Shown here: positions 60,123 to 64,000 of the stretch, one piece after another
Layout: each line of letters begins with the position of its first letter
How positions within the stretch are numbered: position 1 is the first letter of the stretch
From: Eriocheir sinensis
Lineage: Eukaryota; Arthropoda; Malacostraca; Decapoda; Varunidae
Assembly: GCF_024679095.1 (NCBI RefSeq)
Contig: NW_026111272.1
Span: forward strand, 516,133 to 580,132
DNA: 64,000 nt
Direction: 5' to 3'
Made by a program: the position numbers and the translations under genes
The notes under the pieces: generated by a model
What the model was told of the DNA's origin: nothing
Databases searched by the model: none
Seen by the model: the letters and a program-made list of their open reading frames with translations, nothing else

Positions 60123-60807
60123 ACAAGTGCCAGGTCCTTCAAGTTGGAACGAGGAATAAGAAGTTCGAATACGAAATGCGCGGCGTTAAACTCAAAAGCG
60201 TTCAATGCGTCAAAGACTTGGGGTCAAAATCGCGTCAAACCTCAAATTCACAGCAATTCATCCATGCAGCAAATAAATAGAACAGAATGTTGGGCTTCAT
60301 TAAAAGAAACTTTGTATTCAAGAATAAAGATGTAATACTCCTGCTCTACAACAGCTTAGTCAGACCCCACTTGGAATATGCGGTACAGTGTGGGTCCCCC
60401 CACCATGCACAGGATATTGCTAAATTAGAAGGTGTTCAGCGTCGGGCAACGAAAATGATCCTTCATTGTGCAACAAATCCTACGAAGAAAGGCTTTCTAC
60501 CCTTAACATGTTCTCTCTTGAGAAACGTCGCCTCCGAGGAAAATTGATCGAATGTTTTAAAATACTTAATGGTTTCACGAATGTAGACAGATCAACATTG
60601 TTTATGATCGATGACAGTCTGCGCACGAGGAACAATGGCGTAAAACTCAGATGTAGACAAGTAAATTCAGATTGCACCAAATTTTTCTTCACCAACGTTG
60701 TAGTGCGAGAATGGAATAAGCTTCCACCATCAGTGGTCCAGTGTAACACGATTGACTCCTTCAAAAATAAGCTCGACCGTCACTTCCTTCAACTTAATAT
60801 CAACTAG
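59935..60807 (+). pseudogene. CR1-B RT C-terminal part
   Basis: Continues the RT in two further frames: LFIIYINDVDVGLNNRISKF then ADDTKIG (motif C FADD), MLGFIKRNFVFKNKDVILL, RPHLEYAVQCGSPHHAQD, RRATKMI, then SYEERLSTLNMFSLEKRRLR and the terminal FFFTNVVVREWNKLPPSVVQ with stop at 60,807. There is a stop within AANK*NRML and a frameshift near 60,470. About four lesions in ~3.3 kb suggest a fairly young copy. Confidence 0.85.
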
Positions 60808-60944
60808 AGTAGAAATGCAACATTTTAGAGTCTTCTGATTAATGTAAAATCACTTAGGTTTAAGGACAGACCACCAAGTCTGGACCATGGGGTCTGTGTG
60901 GTCTGATTTTGTATGTAAATCTATGTAAATCTCTCTCTCTCTCA

Positions 60945-61173
60945 CATGCACGCCCTGAGTCCGCCCGTTTCTCCACACCACACTGTTCGCAGCGCTACCC
61001 GAGACCCTCGCGTTCCTTCCTTTTATACCCGCATACGCTGAGTTTCATGTCAGTGTATTCCGCTCAACGATCGCCTTAAAATGGTGCTGGAACTGAAACT
61101 GAGACCCGCAGTGTGTCGCGCCGCAGCACCGCTCTCTGCGCCCACAACGTCGAATACTTTACACGATGCTCCA
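60945..61173. other. No recognisable gene
   Basis: Moderately GC-rich spacer. No coding signal. Confidence 0.6.
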
Positions 61174-61398
61174 GGGTCAGTTTTCTCAGACGCTTCCACC
61201 TCTCACATCAACTATTTCCAAAGGCCAAAAAGGAGATCAATCGGATTATCATTAGTATTTCCTTCGGTTCAAAATACAGAAGAAGGGTCAAACTACTGCC
61301 AGGTTCATTAAACTACCTCTGGAAATGCCCCAAGCTCGTTACGAAAGCCCTATGAAATGTGGGTGTGTGATCCCCGAAATGTTTGAGAATATGGTCCC
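61174..61398. mobile_element. MITE, full copy
   Basis: 225 bp with ends GGGTCAGTTTTCTCAGACGC and GTTTGAGAATATGGTCCC. Its interior (CATCAACTATTTCCAAAGGC, AGAAGAAGGGTCAAACTACT) matches the 47,459 copy. Confidence 0.8.
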
Positions 61399-61414
61399 TG
61401 GTTCCTCGCGCTGA

Positions 61415-61820
61415 TCACAAACCTCACAGATGGATCCTTTCAATTTGCTGTATCATGGAAACGGAGAGCTTGAGTTTATCCCTCGAGGCGCCACTACCAG
61501 CAAACTTAATAAACACAATAGTACATGAATAGCATAATAATACACGTGAATGGCAAACCTCGTAGATGGATCCTTTCAATTTTCTATATCTTGGAAATGG
61601 AGAGCTTGAGTTTATCCGTCGAGGCGCCATTACCAGCAAAGCATAATAATACATGAATAGCAACGAAGGATATTAATTCTGATGTTCTGCAATTATGAGG
61701 GAGGGGAAGATAGAGGTTAATAGATTACTCCTTTCAGTTTTCTGTTACTTGGAAATGGAGAGCTTGAGTTTATCCCTCGAGGCGCCACTACCAGCAAACA
61801 TAATAATACCTGAACAGCAA
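61415..61820. repeat. ~145-bp tandem repeat, three units
   Basis: Units near 61,417, 61,556 and 61,715 share TGGAAA(C/T)GGAGAGCTTGAG, TTTATCC.TCGAGGCGCCA and CTACCAGCAAA. Confidence 0.85.
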
Positions 61821-62430
61821 CGAGATATATTAATTCCGATGTTCTGCAATTATGAGGGAGGGGAGAATTTAGGTTAATGTTGTAATATGATCAGGAAAGG
61901 TATAAGGATTAAAGGCTGTGGCGAGGAATAACATCATGCACTATAGCTAGCATATAAAGCGTTTTTTTTTTTTTTTTCTACAACAAAGGAGGCAGCTCAA
62001 GGGCACACAAAAAAAATAATAATAAAAAAGCCCGCTAATCGCTGCTCCCATAAAAGAATCAGAAGAGGTGGCCAAAAGCAAGGTCAAATTCGGAAGGAGA
62101 GGTGTCCTGATAACCGTAGATGATACGTAGATGTTAATATTAATAATCTACAAGGAAGGCGAAAATAGAGGCAAACGCTGTAATACTCATCAGGATGGGT
62201 AGGATTAAGGGTTATGGCGATGAGTAACACCACGCACTACAGCTAACATTATATAAAGTGTAGTTACGTAGCTGAATTTATCCCTCTAGCAATATGTTGT
62301 TATAAGGAAGGGGAGGATTTGGGTTAATGTTGTAATACTCATCAAAGAAGGTGAGGATTAAGGGGCATGGCGAGGAGTAACACCATGCAATACAGCTAAC
62401 ATCATATAAAGTGTAGTTACCTGTTTAATA
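61821..62430. repeat. ~145-bp tandem repeat split by a family-A tail
   Basis: Three units share GGTTAATGTTGTAATA, GGATTAA.GG, GGCGA.GAGTAACACCA and ATATAAAGTGTAGTTAC, at ~61,850-61,960, 62,150-62,270 and 62,300-62,425. Confidence 0.8.
61966..62118 (-). mobile_element. Family-A 3' end, solo
   Basis: On the minus strand: AGGACACCTCTCCTTCCGAA, GACCTTGCTTTTGGCCACCT, AGCAGCGATTAGCGGGCTTT, GAGCTGCCTCCTTTGTTGTA, then poly(A). Only ~150 bp were inserted, into the tandem repeat. Confidence 0.85.
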
Positions 62431-62745
62431 TAGCGTGCATGACGGACCCTTCACCTGTTAATTATTATCAGAGCGTGAGGTGTGCCGGCGTCCTGAAGAT
62501 CACAAGGCAAATATGGAAACATGGAAATACAGGGAACAGAAAGCCCATCGAGCAAATGAAAGCACTTTGTATTCAGGTAGAATAGATAATACTCGTAGTT
62601 ATGCTTCACTAAAATTTACAGATGAACATAATATAGTTTCCTGCATTACTCCTTTTTTTTTCATAGCGGGGAAAACTATAACAGGGCATAAAGCAATGTT
62701 TATAAATGTGTACAGAGTGAGTTTATGATCGAAAGGAAGGCCAAC
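62431..62745. other. No recognisable gene
   Basis: Unassigned spacer. Confidence 0.6.
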
Positions 62746-63430
62746 GATATAGCTACGCTTGGCCTTAGTGCTCATCTCTGTTCCATTGACTCTTAAGCTT
62801 TTAATGGGAATACAATATGCATAGACTAGCTGCGCGTGGCTTCAGTGCTTATCTCCGATCCATTGACTCTTTAGCATATGGTGGGAATACAATAAGCAAA
62901 GACTAGCTGCGCGTGGCCTCAGTGCTCATCTCCGATCCATTGACTCTTTAGCATATCGTGGGTAAACAATAAGCAACGACTAGCTGCGCGTGGCTTCAGT
63001 GCTCATCTTCGATCCATTGACTCTGAAGCTTATGGTGGGTATACAATAAGCAAGTACTAGCTGCGCGTGGCTTCAGTGATCATCTCCGATCCATTGACTC
63101 TGAAGCTAATGGTGGGAATACAATAAACGAAGACTAGCTGCGCGTGGCTTCAGTGCTCATCTCCGATCCATTGACTCTGAAGCTAATGGTGGGAATACAA
63201 TAAGCAAAGACTAGCTGCGCGTGGCTTAAGTGCTCATCTCCGATCCATTGACTTTGAAGCTAATGGTGGATAAAAAATAAAGAAAGACTAGCTGGGCGTG
63301 GCCTCAGTGCTCATCTCCGATCCATTGACTTTGAAGCTAATGGTGGATAAAAAATAAACGAAGACTAGCTGGGCGTGGCCTCAGTGCTCATCTCCGATCC
63401 ATTGACCCTTGAGCCGATGGCCAGTACAGC
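62746..63430. repeat. ~78-bp satellite, nine units
   Basis: The regular unit contains GACTAGCTGCGCGTGGCTTC, AGTGCTCATCTCCGATCCAT and TGACTCTGAAGCTAATGGTG. Later units change GCGCG to GGGCG. Confidence 0.9.
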
Positions 63431-63479
63431 CTACAACACACAGAGACTAACCAGATGCTGCGCCTAAAGTCCAAAGCCC

Positions 63480-63748
63480 AAAGTTTTCTCATCTTTTTGT
63501 TTCTCTTTTCATATTTTCCTTTTGTCTTTCTCTTATCTTCCCTTTTTTTTTCTTTTTGTAAATTTTTCTATTTTCTTCTTTTTTTTCTTTCTTTGTCTTG
63601 TATTTCTTTTGATGATCAGTGTCTGTGAACCGAATGCCAAATGTATGGTCGGGTCACTAAACATCTATATATTTATATGTCAATGTGTCTATCGATCTAT
63701 CCATCTGTGAGTCAATCAATCAATCTATATATTTATCTATCTGTTTAC

Positions 63749-63790
<42 letters not shown>

Positions 63791-64000
63791 GTCTGTTTAT
63801 TTAGCTGTCTTTATATCTATGTATCTGTGTATCTATCTACCTATTTATCTATCTATCCATCTATCTACCTATCTGTTTACCTACCTATCTATCTATCTAA
63901 TTGCCTGTCTATCTACCTATCTTTCTATCTATGTGTCTATCTATCTATCTTTCTATCTGTCTATCTACTTACCAGTCTATTTATCTATCTATCTATCCAG
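63480..64000. repeat. T-rich tract then (ATCT)n
   Basis: CTTTTT-rich to 63,610, then (ATCT)n from ~63,660 to the end of the window. Confidence 0.9.

Larger units (their letters stand above)
57490..60930 (+). mobile_element. Near-complete CR1-B retrotransposon
   Basis: Carries esterase, endonuclease and RT, then a 3' UTR ending TGTAAATCTATGTAAATCTC, a short terminal repeat as usual for CR1/L2-type elements. It runs into a short (CT)n at 60,931. The 5' end lacks the first part of the esterase. Confidence 0.9.

Overview
This is animal genomic DNA, most likely from a decapod crustacean such as a crab. The evidence is extreme microsatellite density of every class ((GA)n, (CA)n, (TA)n, (TAC)n, (ATCT)n), many non-LTR retrotransposon copies, a tRNA-derived SINE, and intron-bearing genes of animal families. 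Nothing looks prokaryotic. The host assignment is inferred from repeat style; no species-diagnostic gene is present.

Host genes are sparse and all three candidates lie on the minus strand. (1) 52,035-54,332 is a 5' exon of a fat-like (FAT1-3/kugelei type) giant cadherin, with start codon, signal peptide and cadherin repeats EC1 to about EC6. Its last ~600 bp carry three frame breaks and a nonsense codon. (2) Three short exons at 14,068-13,996, 11,038-10,866 and 9,050-8,974 join in phase into a MARVEL-type (CMTM/plasmolipin-like) four-pass membrane protein. (3) An alpha-crystallin/small-heat-shock-like fragment lies at 30,403-30,720.

Region by region: 0.6-3.1 kb holds a decayed R2-type retrotransposon with zinc-finger remnants on both sides. 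4.1-6.5 kb has a ~90-bp minisatellite and a large inverted repeat. 6.7-7.9 kb has a jockey/I-like retrotransposon end inside (GA)n. 9.1-10.9 kb is an intronic array whose units repeat the neighbouring exon-intron junction. 11-17 kb is minisatellites, including a 46-bp satellite. 17.8-19.8 kb is a CR1 copy with a fold-back 5' end. 28.0-33.2 kb is a 4.87-kb insertion with ~600-bp direct terminal repeats, an sHSP-like fragment and a large palindrome, sitting inside a retrotransposon tail. 33.5-35.2 kb is a family-A non-LTR element. 37.8-42.4 kb is a three-level nest (minisatellite, family-A element, CR1). 43-44.6 kb is a second nest with a hAT-type MITE and a CR1. 46.2-46.9 kb is a Penelope-like remnant. 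49.3-49.6 kb is a tRNA-derived SINE. 56.8-57.5 kb is a tandem array made of CR1 sequence. 57.5-60.9 kb is a near-complete CR1 with esterase, endonuclease and reverse transcriptase in one frame. 61.2-64 kb is a MITE and several tandem repeats.

'Family A' below means one local non-LTR family (YADD-type reverse transcriptase, tail 'GAGCTGCCTCCTTTGTTGTA' then A-run). 'CR1-A' means the CR1-like family ending in TTCTTATG repeats. The two nested regions give a relative order of insertion. The best candidates for something undescribed are the 4.87-kb insertion and the intronic array of duplicated splice donors.
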